Assembly (NCBI GenBank): GCA_905220665.1
Contig: CAJNAR010000145.1
Location: 124,001-188,000, forward strand
Length of the DNA stretch: 64,000 nt
DNA from: Albugo candida
Lineage: Eukaryota; Oomycota; Peronosporomycetes; Albuginales; Albuginaceae
Direction of reading: 5' to 3'
In this document: piece after piece, positions 22,890 to 34,289 of the stretch
Position numbering within the stretch: the stretch's first letter is position 1
Layout of the letters: every line of letters starts with the position of its first letter
The notes under the pieces: model-generated
The model's database searches: none
Told to the model about the DNA's origin: nothing
What the model saw: the letters and a program-made list of their open reading frames with translations, nothing else
Position numbers and translations under genes: made by a program

Positions 22890-24284
22890 ATGGTTCAAGT
22901 CGACATATCGACACAACCCAGGGTGCTAGCGTCCACTTGTAGTGACGTGGCAACCCTCATGAGTCACCCAGCCTTGGGTGATTGCATGATTGTTGATGAG
23001 TCATCACCCCTGTGTGATGACGTGGAAAGTACCCCCACCCCCAGTGTGACGGTACAGGTTCATACCGGTACTACCGGAGTCGGATCTGATACCGGTGGTA
23101 CATGCGGTACTGTCGTTGCCTCGTCACAGGGTGACCCAAAGGCAACTGCAAGTGTGGACGACACTAAAAGTCCCACGCTTGCTGACCTGATCAAGTCACA
23201 GGAGTCCTTGCGTAAGGACCAGGCTAGAGCTCGGGCGAAATTTCGCGTGGAGCTCGCAAAGCCGAAAGCCTCGGATATCGAGGCTATCCTGCAGCTATAT
23301 GCTGATGGGGGGCACCCGGATTGGTCGGTTTTGTCTGCTAAATTGGAAGCAGCAAGACCTTTCCAAATCCGGAAAGCAACCTTCCCGATGGTCTTGGAGA
23401 CGGGCCAGTCCTTGACCCGTACTCCAAATGGAAAAATACTAACATCCCTGATGCGAGACCACGGCAATCCGGTTTTTGAAAGCCTACTGGAGAGCCGGTC
23501 AATCGCTCAGGTGTCCAAAATGCCTGGGGGAAACATCAGAGTGATGGTCACCACAGCGGATGCCTGCCAACAGTTGGAGTGTCAGCCGGTGACTATCCTT
23601 GGGGAGAAGTACTTTTTTCGGGAGTTTGATACTCTTGAAACAAAGTACTACCTCGATGTTTTCGGCGTAGGCGTGGAGGAAGAACGGAACAACATTCTCC
23701 GTGCTCTTCACCAACTCGGGTGCCAAGTGGTATCTGACACCTTTCGCGAGACGGTTCCAACCAAAGAGGTGGTAATGTCGACTTGGAGAGTCTACTTTGG
23801 CTGCTCAACGTGTCCCCAACAACTGGTTAGAGTTGGTAAAGTGATTGAACAAATCGCTTACGACAAACAGCTCTACCCAGTACGGGGTAAGAATGCTCCT
23901 ATTCCAACGGAACGACCACGTTTTGGTCAACGTGGTCCTTACTGCTTGGATTTGGGTGCTGCAATATACACGGGAACACGGCAACAACCAAAGGAAAACA
24001 AAAAGAAAAACACAAAACAACCAAACACAACTCACACTCAGCCTCAGAATCAAAAGCAAGCAAAATCGCAACAAGAAAAACAAAAACAAACAACCGCGCC
24101 AACGGCAGTCGTGGTGGTCCCAAAAAAGGTGGAGAAGCCAGTTCAAATTCAGGAATTTTGGAGACGAGGCGACCGGAGCGCAAAAATTCCGACCAAATTT
24201 CGTTGGAGCTCAACAGTCCTCCCTCTATCTCACCACCAGGGTCACCAGACTTATCACAGACCACTCCCCCCATCCTACATTTAA
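22890..24284 (+). CDS. LINE copy 1 ORF1, N-terminal part
   Basis: The ATG at 22,890 is the first in the element and is shared with copy 2 (40,181). The protein begins MVQVDISTQP, followed by a Ser/Thr/Asp-rich low-complexity stretch (residues 20-95), a Lys/Arg helix and a mixed alpha/beta segment (about 150-365). The latter includes KYFFREFDTLETKYYLDVFG and could be an RRM-like RNA-binding fold. A Gln/Lys/Asn-rich linker follows (370-425). No CCHC knuckle is seen. The true frame leaves this ORF near 24,155 and continues at 24,158-25,393, so the last ~45 residues are out of frame. Presumed RNA-binding protein of the retrotransposition particle. Confidence 0.7.
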   Translation: MVQVDISTQPRVLASTCSDVATLMSHPALGDCMIVDESSPLCDDVESTPTPSVTVQVHTGTTGVGSDTGGTCGTVVASSQGDPKATASVDDTKSPTLADLIKSQESLRKDQARARAKFRVELAKPKASDIEAILQLYADGGHPDWSVLSAKLEAARPFQIRKATFPMVLETGQSLTRTPNGKILTSLMRDHGNPVFESLLESRSIAQVSKMPGGNIRVMVTTADACQQLECQPVTILGEKYFFREFDTLETKYYLDVFGVGVEEERNNILRALHQLGCQVVSDTFRETVPTKEVVMSTWRVYFGCSTCPQQLVRVGKVIEQIAYDKQLYPVRGKNAPIPTERPRFGQRGPYCLDLGAAIYTGTRQQPKENKKKNTKQPNTTHTQPQNQKQAKSQQEKQKQTTAPTAVVVVPKKVEKPVQIQEFWRRGDRSAKIPTKFRWSSTVLPLSHHQGHQTYHRPLPPSYI

Positions 24285-25393
24285 AAAGTCAATCATCTTC
24301 CCATCCACGGGTGGAGAAGGATGGTGACACATACATGCAGTTGGCATGGACGCGAGGAAAGCGTAATCGAACTGAGCCGTTCGACCAAATGGTTTCCAAT
24401 GCACCACCTCGTGCGCTCCCAACGTTGGCGACAAGCAATTACTTTGCTGTGCTCGCAACCATGGAGGTGGATGTCGAAGAAGTCCAAGCGGTTGCCAATC
24501 CGGCGCATGGCAATCGCATTCAAATTATTCCCGTGAAAGCACGGATGCCAAAAGAGGTAGCCACTTCGAAAGAGGCGGCACACTTTTATAAGAAGCGTCA
24601 TACAACGGTGGAAAACGCAGAGCGACCAACTCGAATTGGTGAAATCAGAGAGCTCATGGAAATGGATTCCAAAAATGCACTCCACCAGCTTCGACCGGAC
24701 AAGCTGGTCCAAGCCGATGCGTGCATCTCACATGTGCGTAGGCTGGTACAATTTTGTACTAACCCGGACCAAATCATCCGGGCAGCATTAGATCATCCCA
24801 TCACCATGCATGGGGTGCTTATTTCATGCATGGAGTCGAATGATCCTGCGTTGGACGAAGTAGCACATCTACTTCTCATCAATCGCGTTTTTGCAGCGCA
24901 CAATCTCGGCGAAGATGTCACATTTACGACGCGATGGAATCGCCACGTTGGTGGTAAAGTTCCCTCCAAGAGAGCTGTATTGTTCGAGAAAGTGATGCCT
25001 TGGTGGAGGTCAGTGCCGGACACTGTTCACGGTTTGACTCGGGCGACCAAAGCTCTCGCATNATTGGAATTGTTATTTATGTCTACTGCCCCGACATTTT
25101 ACACAAACGATCACTGGATCCACTATCTCACCGATAGACCAGTGATCTGGATTCCGGGTCACCATTGTCGTTTACTCCCCATCAATGTGCTTATCTTGTT
25201 GTTACGCTCCGACGTGGGCATAAAGTGTTGGTCGCAATGGTTTGGTGGTAAATGGCAAGGACTTCTCTGTGGCGATATCGGCGAGCTCTCAGCCAATCTC
25301 AGCTTTTTCCCTGAAGAGAAAGCAACACTTCACCTCTCGAAAGAAGATGGTGAAATGAGGTTGATTGCCGGTCCACTTCAGCGTGAATGCTAA
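24158..25393 (+). pseudogene. LINE copy 1 ORF1, C-terminal part (frameshifted)
   Basis: A 411-residue frame whose start METRRPERKNS is not a real initiation site but the continuation of ORF1 after a one-base indel near 24,155. Copy 2 reads through the equivalent place (41,239-41,631) in one frame. It contains Pro-rich repeats, RGKRNR, then a long helical domain (KARMPKEVATSKEAAHFY onward) and a Trp-rich end (KCWSQWFGGKWQGLL). It ends TAA at 25,391-25,393. Unknown fold; specific to this LINE family as far as I can see. Confidence 0.6.
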
Positions 25394-26417
25394 GGGCTCC
25401 TCGATTATTTCAACGTGGAACAATATCTCAGCACTCACGGTGAATGTTAATGGAATTCATAAAAATGGTCATCTTTTTATCGACCACATCCTATCACAAC
25501 ACTCCATTTGTTGTGTTCAAGAAACCAAGTTTCACGATCACAACCAACTGGACTCATTTCAGTTTTTATTATCCTCAAAAATGCAGCACAAAATGTTTGT
25601 CAATGATCGCAACAGTGCATTTCTACATCCGACTCAAAACCGCAGTGGCGGCGTCATGACAATTCTTCGTTCGGACTTTCCCGGCTACTCAACAGCTGAA
25701 GAACTTACCGATCGAAGCATTCGAAATCGTTATTTGGTTTTGCGTCTTCTCATTCACGATGCACCGGTGTATATTCACAATGTATATGCTCCGGTCAAGG
25801 CCGAGGAACGAGTGGGTTTTTATGATTTATTGCTTTCCAACACTTTCGAATCGACCGCAACACATATCGTATTTGGTGATTTCAACACGCCACTCGATCC
25901 AGCTATCGATGCTTCGAGTGGAACAATTCGACACGAACCAAGTCGATTAGCGTGTTTGGAATGGCTTTCACATTACGGTGTGGTAGACGCTTGGCGAATC
26001 CAACATCCGACTGAAAAAGTATTTACAGGACCATTACCGCGCAAGAATCGACTTGATTATATCTGCATGTCGGAAGAGCTATTCAATATGGTATACAAAA
26101 CCTCTGAGTATTTTCGTCCACGACATGCGGGAGATCATCTGGCACAAAAAGTAACTTTTGCAAATCCAACTCAATCTCCGGGACGAGGATATTGGAAATG
26201 TTCATTACGATTATTTGAATATCCTAAAGTTGTCGAAGCAATCAAATTGGAAGCGAATTTGGTGCTCGAACAGTTACGGACAACTTCGAATCCCGGTAAA
26301 ATGTGGGAAAGTTGGAAGACGAAAATCAAGAAACAGCTTCAAGGCAGAAAGATTGCAGAAGCTAGCCGACGTGATGTTGAGTCTAGCCAACGTGTTTTAG
26401 AAGGCGCAGCAGCTTGA
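25365..26417 (+). CDS. LINE copy 1 ORF2, APE-type endonuclease domain
   Basis: Exonuclease-endonuclease-phosphatase fold: TVNVNGI (Asn motif), CCVQETKF (catalytic Glu), NVYAP, GDFNTPLD (catalytic Asp/Asn), DYICMS, and a final GDHLAQKVTF (Asp-His pair). All key motifs are present. It nicks target DNA for target-primed reverse transcription. The frame opens just after a stop at 25,362 and overlaps the ORF1 end by 29 bases. There is no ATG before the Asn and Glu motifs; the first in-frame one is about 25,581. The frame ends at 26,417, before RT. Confidence 0.75.
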   Translation: MPVHFSVNAKGSSIISTWNNISALTVNVNGIHKNGHLFIDHILSQHSICCVQETKFHDHNQLDSFQFLLSSKMQHKMFVNDRNSAFLHPTQNRSGGVMTILRSDFPGYSTAEELTDRSIRNRYLVLRLLIHDAPVYIHNVYAPVKAEERVGFYDLLLSNTFESTATHIVFGDFNTPLDPAIDASSGTIRHEPSRLACLEWLSHYGVVDAWRIQHPTEKVFTGPLPRKNRLDYICMSEELFNMVYKTSEYFRPRHAGDHLAQKVTFANPTQSPGRGYWKCSLRLFEYPKVVEAIKLEANLVLEQLRTTSNPGKMWESWKTKIKKQLQGRKIAEASRRDVESSQRVLEGAAA

Positions 26418-26639
26418 TATCGCACTCAAGACACCTATGACGCACGGTATTTTTGCGAATCGATTCTCGCCCAATTCAGAATTTTGGTAGAAAACAATGC
26501 CAAATATAACCAAGGTGAAAGCTTCGATCACCACGTGAAGCATATGGAGCACTCTTCCAACATATTTTTCGCCCTCCGGATAGTTCTTGTCGTCACGTGC
26601 GGATCGAAAATGGCACCAGAAAATGTGGCACCGTGACAT

Positions 26640-27864
26640 CGACCCGGGGGTGATTATTGACGAGCACAGAGATCATTAGGGTGCTGTCATGGGCTCTATT
26701 TCATAGCTTTGAGACCGACTCAGCTGATCCATTCGAAAGAATTAAAAAAAAGCTACTGGATTCGATCTAAGTTTCCCTCGCGTCCGAAGAGCAATACCGT
26801 CTCTCAGCTCGCTTGGGTACGACCGAGATAGCGGAAGCAATTAAGCACATGCGGAGTGGCTCTTCTCCAGATATGGATGTACTAGCAGATGCATTTTATC
26901 AGCTTGATCCGGAAACTTTGGAGCGTTTCTGATGATCGTGTTCGAATATCAACTGGAAAGAGGTATCTTACTTCTAACACAGCGTCACTTGGCAGTAATC
27001 ATCGTAACAAAATAGGCCATGAGGTGATCCTGCCAACTATCGACCGATCGCACTGCTTTGCGTCGATGTGAAAGTACATTCAAAAGTATTACCGTATCGA
27101 TTGCAACAATTTTTGCCAAAATTGATCGATCAAGAGAAAAATCATTTATTCCAGGAAGGTTGATGCATCACTATATTCGCCACCTCACCGACATTCAAAA
27201 CTTGTTCACTTATCGAGGGTAGGAAGCATATAAAACTTTTCTCGAATTTGAGAAAGCTTATGATCGAGTCAATTGGACGTACATGTATCGCTTTTCGATA
27301 AAAATGATCGTTGGGAGAGCTTTATCGACTGGGCTCGTCTTTTTGCACAATAACACGAAGGCGCAGTTGAAGATTAATGGAAATATCACACCGTCCATTA
27401 CACCACAACGTGAAGTAAAACAAGGCGAAACTCTCTCAGCATTACTTTTTCTGATGACGATCGAACATTTGGATAATTTACGTCGACAACATGAAGAACA
27501 TGGCATATGCATCAGTGGCACGACTGTCGCAACTGAACTATTTCTCGCGGACGATTCGACATTGATTTCGAAAGCAGTAATTGGGGTTTTGACGCAAACC
27601 GAACTCGTTCAAGTCTATTTCGATGGATCTGTTGCAAAACCCAACTTGAGCAAATTATCTTTGCTCTCGTTGAATCGAACGATTCCGTGTCCACGTATAC
27701 CCAATTTGACCATAATGGGTCCGGAGGATTCGGTCAAGTATTTGAGTATTCCGTTTGGCGAGACACCAAATGATTCGATGCTTTTTTCAACTCTCGAAAT
27801 TTTTATGATGAGTTTGGTGCATGGTTTTGACGAGTACGAATTGTCCGTGGTCGACTACTGGTAG
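26640..27864 (+). pseudogene. LINE copy 1 ORF2, reverse transcriptase (degraded)
   Basis: Pieces align block by block with the intact RT at 43,887-45,173. Near 26,870 there is a PDMDVLADAFYQLDPET stretch (copy 2 SPGMDGLPAAF). Near 27,020 a scrambled GDPANYRPIALL is visible. INGNITPSITPQREVKQGE starts near 27,373, and FLADDSTLIS near 27,541 is the active-site box with FADD changed to LADD. Multiple stops and indels. Confidence 0.75.
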
Positions 27865-29508
27865 CGCGGACGATGATTTAAGCACGTCTGTGGCATTACG
27901 CGATGCACGTGGACATACGAGCGGAGACTATTCAACAGTGGAAATAGATGTTAAATCTATTTGTGCTTGGTCGGAAACACAAAAAGATTCGAAGCACGTC
28001 CACCTACTCAGCAAAGAATTTTTATATCTTTGTCGACAAGATGGTGAACTACTATTCGATGCGTCGACAATGATTCCCGCGAACTGGACTTCTACTTCGA
28101 CGGAATTTTTACAACTTATTCAACCTTCCTTTGGACCACAAAAGCCGATGGATCTACTCACCATCGTACCACATCGACATGGGAAAATGGTTCAAAATAT
28201 TTTCTTGGTAGAAACAAGCGTTTGCAATCTGGCATCAGATAGATTTGAGCATTACAATTCTAGATTTGACAGTTCTCCAACGCCGTCAGTCCTTCATGGA
28301 ATAACCGATGTAGTTTCACTGCGACCAAAAATTACATCATGAATCTGCTAATCGGAATCCGAGTACTAAAAACGTTTTGGTACAATCTTGGTATGGTGGA
28401 CAAACCGTATCGCACTGTTCGGAATTGTTCACCACAGCTTTAGAGATTCGAAGTGTTCAAGACCTCTTTCGAGAATGCAACACAGGGCCGACAAAGGAAA
28501 ACTTCGTCGACATTTATTACAACTACGAAGAGCTAAACAGTGGTTATGGCTGAAGAAAAGTTGCTGAGTCGACTTAACAGTAAATTCACTCAGATACTAC
28601 AGCGTATCCACTGGACGATTGGTTTCATCACTTGGATCCATTCAAAGGCAAGTGGCAGACCGTTGTATGTGGGAGTACACAGCAAACAGAGTAAACATTA
28701 TTTCCCATCTATTCCACGCGCTCACCTCTCACGAATCGTCTGGAAACAATATCGAACCAACCAAGAGTTATCCGACGTAGACACATTGGTGATCACTGGA
28801 GAGGTCGGACGCACTGGATTCATTATGAGTTGGAAAATTTCTGGTTCCATCAAGGTATCTTCGGAAACGTATCTTACCCATTTTCGAAGCTTTACAGTTT
28901 CTTCTGACCTTTCGGATGTTGCCAGCTGGATCTCGTTTCTGGTTATTTAAGGATATCCAGCCCGACATTACATTGTGTACGTAGACTTCGTGTGGCGCAG
29001 TAAAATCAGATCAAGATCTATTTTTAGAGCGCGATCACACGGCACAATTATGGAGGGAGCTACTCCCTACTTGGGATCAGTTATTCTCATCCCGACCACG
29101 GTGGACGCATATTGCATGTGCCATTATATCAACACTTCGGTCGACATGAAAAAAACATCAGCAAATTATATCCGATTTATGGCTTGCATTCCAAATGGTG
29201 ACGTATCACTTTGTCTGGGCAAATCGGAAACGTCGTTTGTTCGATCAGCGATTAGCACCTTCGACAATTCCAGCACTTTCAGTGATCTACACCTCGTTCA
29301 GTGCGCACTTTCGCTATTCCGACGGCAGTGTCACGATCAAGACGAACGCATTCGCCTTGCAAAGGTGCTAGGTCCTTTCGCAACGAAAGGATCATTCGGT
29401 GAATTATTTCAAATGTCAAGAATTATTGGTGCGAGTCCGGCATTGTCAAGTAGGAACGTAAGCGCAATGACGACCCTAGTCCTAGCTGGGTGGCTTCGTT
29501 CAGCCTAA
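27821..29508 (+). pseudogene. LINE copy 1 ORF2, C-terminal domain (degraded)
   Basis: Frames at 27,821-28,342, 28,540-28,950 and 28,975-29,508 align with 45,170-46,854 of copy 2. They include FLQLIQPSFGP near 28,110, YVGVHSKQSKHYFPSIPRA near 28,663 and the final CA-x-x-RQCHDQDERIRLAKVLG near 29,310. The zinc finger Cys/His set seen in copy 2 is lost to frameshifts here. Confidence 0.6.
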
Positions 29509-29558
29509 TGTAGCGGACACCCATTTGTATAACACGATACTTTTACAAGATAGCCTAG

Positions 29559-29625
29559 GCAACTAGAGAAGTCAGTTAGGTTTGATTCTAGTGATACAGA
29601 CACCTTGTATTGAGAATGCTCCCTA
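29559..29625 (+). repeat. SINE-A-like tRNA 3' half at LINE copy 1 end
   Basis: The sequence gcaactagagaagtcagtta, then gtttgattct and gacacc, matches 47,111-47,170. It aligns to the B-box half of the SINE-A head (CTGCTGGAGGTCGTTAGTTCGATC). It is followed almost at once by the 5' end of LINE copy 3. Confidence 0.45.
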
Positions 29626-30742
29626 CCTTTATATTTGTAGGCTGTGGGTAATCTGCCAATCTAGAAAACAGCTCGAAAAGAAATATTGTCTTTCTGCCTA
29701 CTTGTAGTGACGAAGCGACCCTTCAACTTTGCTTGGTCTTCGTTGATGTCATGAACCGTTGATTAGTCATCCCCATCCTGTTCAATGACGTGAAAGGTAC
29801 CCCACCCTGATCATGGCGGTGTAGGTGTTCGAATTCGACTGACGTTGAAGTTGTGCATGTGGATTCTGGAGGATATTTCCTTTGTTAGGGTGATGCGTGC
29901 CGTGCTTTCTACCTATCAAGGAGCATAATCATGCAAGTACTTAGCTTTATAACGATTGGCGGATACATTAATTTTTCTCTAGTACACTCCATTTTTTTTC
30001 CTATGAGAACAACCAGCGGTCCGAGGGCCGTCTCTGCGTCGAGCTTGTCTGTCTAACAGTAGGTGGTACAGGTGGCACATTTGAGTCTACCATTGTCTCA
30101 TCTAGGGAAAAGATGTCGAAACGGCCAGAGCTCATCAGAATTGCAACAAGTGCTTGCGCAAAGAAGAGGCTACACCAAATGCGCAACTCCCCGTGGATAT
30201 CCAAAGCCTAAAGCATCGGATATTGCGGCAAAATCCGATATCTACCTAGTAGATTACACGGCTTGATTTGTTGTTTCCAGCAAACTTGAGGCAGCACGGC
30301 CCTTTATTATTTCGAAAGCGATTTTCCAGATGTTTCAAGAAACGGGTCAGGCATTAACCCGCATCTCCGATGAAAAATTGTTGACATCTCTCCTCCGGAA
30401 TCATGGTAACTAGGTGCTTGAGTCTATCTCAGATAGCCATTATAGTAAACAGGTCTTTAAGATTTAAGGAGGGGATGTGCGAGTGACGTTCACATCCACG
30501 GACTCGTATGAACAACTCGAGTGCCAGTCGTTCTACTACTTTGCATCTTTGACGTACCCCGAAGAATTTTTTTGCGTTAGATTAATCTGAGAATTTATCG
30601 CCTTAGGCAAACAACCCTTTCCTGTGCTGTACAACTGCTGACAAAGTGACCACGTTTCCGTCAACGTTGGTCATAGTGCTTGGATTTGCAGGTGACAATA
30701 CGGGACTCATGAAAGGAAAAAAAGCACGCCTGAACAATAGAC
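29626..30742 (+). mobile_element. LINE copy 3, 5' part (truncated, degraded)
   Basis: It matches the LINE leader (gtaatctgccaatctag... aaaacagctcg) and ORF1 of copies 1 and 2. Matches include cttgtagtgacg (29,702), cattgtctcatc, the kpKASDIaA stretch (about 30,215), KLEAARPF-like text (about 30,280) and tttccgtcaacgttggtc (about 30,655). Stops and indels are frequent. It is interrupted at 30,742 by Copia copy 2 and resumes at 35,445. Confidence 0.7.
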
Positions 30743-30877
30743 TGTTTTTGCTGGCACTATTCAAGCGTCAAGTAAATGAGAAACTAAATGTATTTCGAGC
30801 TTATGAACTTTGAGTTACCTCGTATGTCCGTTAAAATCGATCACTTAAGTACACTCATGATGTAGTCCACCCGTTCA
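30743..30877 (-). repeat. Copia copy 2, 3' LTR
   Basis: Direct repeat of 35,299-35,436. Shared text includes ctggcacta, gcgtcaagt, gaaactaaat, gagttacctcgtatgtccgt and cccgttc. It starts TG on the plus strand. The inner edge is near 30,877. Confidence 0.75.
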
Positions 30878-30959
30878 TAGGGTCGCTTTCTCATCACCAG
30901 TCGCGTCGCGCCCTTTCAACACTCCTTCCCGAAATGTCCTTAGACCAGTGAGATTATCT

Positions 30960-31370
30960 CGCGCAGCTCTGTCAATCGCGGCGCAACGAATGTCTCGGTG
31001 ATGATGTCAGCTCGTACGAAATGCGACTCAAACTACACCACCCTAATTATATTCAGCTTGCTGTGATCTTTGAGGATCTTGATACGTACAGCGATGTGTT
31101 TTGCTCTTCCTGCGCTGTCTTCAACCTTGTATTTGCTTAATCGCACCTTGGTTGTCGACATGCATTGGCGTCGGCTTGATCACGAGCAATCCAATTTCAC
31201 CAAGCAATTCTTTCAGTCCTATCATGTCACTTGCCACCTGTAATGCAGCTACAAACTCGTCCTCCATCGTAGATAACGCCACGCTCACCTGTTTTCGTCA
31301 CGTCCAGCCGACAACCATATCATTTTAACACATATCACTCCACTTATAGATTCTGATTCACGCGGTCTGA
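30960..31370 (-). pseudogene. Copia copy 2 RNase H domain
   Basis: Minus-strand text SVALSTMEDEFVAALQVAS and HVDNQGAIKQIQ (31,300-31,130) matches the Copia RNase H blocks ALSTxEAEYxA and DNQxAI. A stop interrupts it before the KHIDxRYHFxR block. This domain removes RNA from the RNA:DNA hybrid. Confidence 0.65.
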
Positions 31371-31512
31371 CGCATAATCCACATCGCTTCAGCCTTCAAG
31401 AACGCCTTTTTGTGAACTATGGTTTCCGATTCTTCCTCTTAAAACAAACTACATGTCGACGCTTCCCTTCAAATAATGAACAATTCGCTTTGCTCACCGC
31501 CAATCGCGGTTC

Positions 31513-31938
31513 CTAGGCGCATGCGCTCGCCGGGTAGCCCGGTGCACAGCGAATGTCCCTTCGTGTACGTCGAACAACCACATGTAGACTTCCAATGACC
31601 GATTGAAACATCTTCAAAGTCGACCATTCTGGTGCACCATCATCGTCACCTGGTAGAAAATCTCCATTGTCTTCTCCGTCTTGTTCTTCGACAAGAAGTG
31701 CACGTGAAGAATTAGCCTGCTTCAGACATAGTCGAGCAAGCACTTCGCGAATGCACTGCGTTTGCTCCAGCAGATACCCAGTATCCTTGGCATACGTCAC
31801 ATCAATGTCCAAAATGTCCAAAAACTCAGTCACTTCACCGAGATCCTTTACCTCCAGTACCTTTATGTCACTGGAGAATTGATTTACGCCGAAGAACCTT
31901 TTGACAATTACCAAAACTTCGTCCACGTAGACACCCAC
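31513..31938 (-). pseudogene. Copia copy 2 reverse transcriptase, C-terminal part
   Basis: The 141-residue minus frame begins MGVYVDEVLV, the YVDD active-site box with the second Asp changed to Glu. It continues with VKDLGEVTEFLDI (usual form MxDLGxxxxFLGI) and ends FQSVIGSLHVVV (usual form YxxxVGSLxYL). The upstream RT (about 31,940-32,700) is broken by stops; faint traces of the entry region and linker lie near 32,480-32,580. Confidence 0.7.
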
Positions 31939-32765
31939 CAGCGTGATTTATCACCCTTCGAGTATAAACAATTGTCAGTGTAGCACTGTACTCATCCAAG
32001 CTTCACAAGTGTATTATGCAGCAGCTGTGCTCACAACCGTCCAGCCTGCTTCAGCCCGTACAAGCTTCACTGCGCCCAGGATCTTTAATTCATCCTCGTC
32101 TAACTCCATTCCCCGCGGCAGGTGAAGCGCGATCTCGAGGACTCTTCTATTTCTGATTTACCATAAGCATTAGGAGCATCACCGTGACGAGCATCCCCCC
32201 CCATTCTCGCGGCAATGCCAGCACTACTTTTCTGTCGTTATTGCCTTCACGGCACTTAATCTCATGGTGTAATTCACACCATATGCCTTCTCTTTTCCAC
32301 AGGCCGCGAGTCTCGCCTTAAATCGCTCCAGCGTCCCATCTACGTGTCTTTTGGTCTTGAACACTCATTTAGAATGTAGCAGCTTCTGGCCAGGACTTTG
32401 GAGTGTTACTTCCCACGTTCATTTGATTTTAAGGATTCAATTATGCAACGCATTGCTTCGCGCCATTGCGTAGCATCTTCAGAGTGTACCGCTTCCCTGT
32501 ATGTCTTCGAATCTTCTACCAAGTAGGCCATTGCAACGGTACATGATTAGATGCCACGTGACAAGCGGTCATATGCGTTTCATCAAAGTCCTCTGAGTGG
32601 GCATCGCCTTTCTCACCGGCAGATTATTCTTGACTTCTTCCTTTCACCGCGTGTTCTACACTTAGATGATCTCTTGGAAGTGCCAATGCACTCCTTCCGC
32701 TTCGCAGTTTACTCTCTTTCTTCCATAGCTAGGTTCAATTCAGTATCCTCCCTGCAGAGATGTTT

Positions 32766-33400
32766 CTAACATTGCCAATTTCCATCAATGTTCATGGTCT
32801 CCACATTTTTAATATGCTGCGTCGTGATGGCCAATCGTTCGCGTCGTATATAAACCTTGAATCCTTTTTTATCGTCCTTCTTCCCGACAATTATCCCGAC
32901 CTGGCGCTCAGTTTCCACGTTTCCTTCCTGGATGGTGACAAGCCGTGCCGAGCTTCCAAAAACGACGACATCAGTAATACTGGTCTTCTTACCAGTCAGG
33001 GCTTCCATTGGAGAATGCCGCTTGAAATTCGCGCTGCCTGGTCTGCGATTTATAATATAAGTTGCGTATTGCACTGCATCACCCCAGAAGTGCAACGCAA
33101 GCCACTGGCAAATATCATGCACCGTGCCATATTGAGAAAAGTACTGTGCATTGGTTCTTCCTTTCCTTTAAATGCTTGATTGCCAGCTTCAGTCACTTGT
33201 CTGGTCACTCCAATCACCTTAGAAACATGCAGACGTTTCGATATTCACCACCATCGTCGGTTCTGAGGATGTGCATCTTGAAATCAAAAGTGCGCTAGAA
33301 AAAGGTTAGAAAGTGTTCAAACATCTTCGCAGTCAGATCCTTCTTCTGCGCAACAAATACTCTGCAATAGATTGACGTCTGGTCAACAAAGCTGATCATA
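32766..33400 (-). pseudogene. Copia copy 2 integrase core
   Basis: The frame at 33,122-32,766 reads LHFWGDAVQYATYIINRRP, SPMEALTGKK and VVVFGSSARLVTIQE, the standard end of a Copia integrase (usual form FWxEAVxTAxYLxNRxPS, then FGCxAYxH). Upstream, in other frames (about 33,400-33,130), the Asp regions are partly legible. It is broken by frameshifts. Confidence 0.7.
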
Positions 33401-33406
33401 TACCGG

Positions 33407-33763
33407 TTACCGCATCGGTCCGTTGGAGTCATGAGACTCTTTAGGTCCCCCTTCCAATACGAACAATCGGGGGAAAAGTCTCGCTATCCTTCTTTGACTG
33501 TGCCACTTAGATTGCTTCCCTTGGGCGCAGGTAATGCAGCTTTGGCGCTTCCTGTCGATTTTTTCAGCGGACAAGCTTTCACTGTCTGCCATATTCTCAA
33601 CTGTATCATACATGAGATGACCGAGGCACTTGCGCCGTTCCAAAAGTGTGCACTTCACCAATCCACTAGATATACCATCAGTATCTGAAGCAATCAAGGC
33701 AGCATACACTGCTTCGTTCCTTTTCGGTGCAGCCTCTTCACTCCGTGTACACACGAGTAGCAC
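33407..33763 (-). pseudogene. Copia copy 2 GAG-pre-integrase
   Basis: The minus frame includes RRKCLGHLMYDTVENMA and CITCA QGKQSK, the HHCC-type region before the integrase core, where the usual form is WHxRLGHxNxxxL...CxxCxxGK. It is in the expected position between the protease region and integrase. Confidence 0.65.
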
Positions 33764-34179
33764 GTTATTTTCCTTTTGAACCTCAAAAACTCGTTCTCCA
33801 TCACTAGTAAGCTTTGAATAGTGACGTCCGTTTTCGTAGCTCAGCGGAATCCGCTTTCTTCGGGTTTACAGTATGATAGCAGATTGTTGGTGAGGTCATT
33901 TGCATAGCAGATGTCGGCCAATGTATCAATCTTGTAACACCGTCCATGGATGCTCGCAACGAGGCTTGCCCCCCTTCGTGACCTTGATAGCTTTACCTTC
34001 AGCGAATTTACACTCGTCAAAGCAATCTGCTGAGTCTATCAGCATGCTGACGTCCATCACCAGATGCCTGCTGGCGCCACTATCGATAATTCACTGCTCC
34101 CCACCATGTATGGTGGTACCAGCACTAAGGCAAATAAGGGCTATTTACCACCATTTTTTGTTCTTGCACTCTCTCTTGA

Positions 34180-34221
34180 TATGCCCTATCTGGTTACACC
34201 CCCCGCATCGCCTCCCATCAC
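34180..34221 (-). pseudogene. Copia copy 2 CCHC zinc knuckle
   Basis: On the minus strand CGGCNQIGHIKREC, pattern CX2CX4HX4C, lies between gag and protease. The motif is intact although neighbouring frames are broken. Coordinates are approximate to a few bases. Confidence 0.65.
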
Positions 34222-34289
34222 CGGAAATTAATGTATTTTTCGTAACATTAGCAGCGAGAGCATTACTTCTTCCTATGGCCATACACTAA

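Larger units (their letters stand above)
22799..29549 (+). mobile_element. Non-LTR retrotransposon (LINE copy 1), near full length
   Basis: A 6.75-kb element with 5' leader acttctcaatttgccggc, ORF1 (22,890-25,393 with one frameshift), ORF2 endonuclease, RT and C-terminal domain to 29,508, and a short 3' leader-like end. It is collinear with copy 2 (40,090-47,100). The RT half carries many stops and indels, so this copy is inactive. An unresolved base occurs at 25,062. Endonuclease type and zf-RVT end suggest an L1/Tx1-like lineage; clade not settled. Confidence 0.85.

Noticed and set aside
23060..23467. A 135-residue minus-strand frame as a gene
   Set aside because: It is the antisense shadow of LINE ORF1 and recurs, shortened, at the same place in copy 2 (40,416-40,799).
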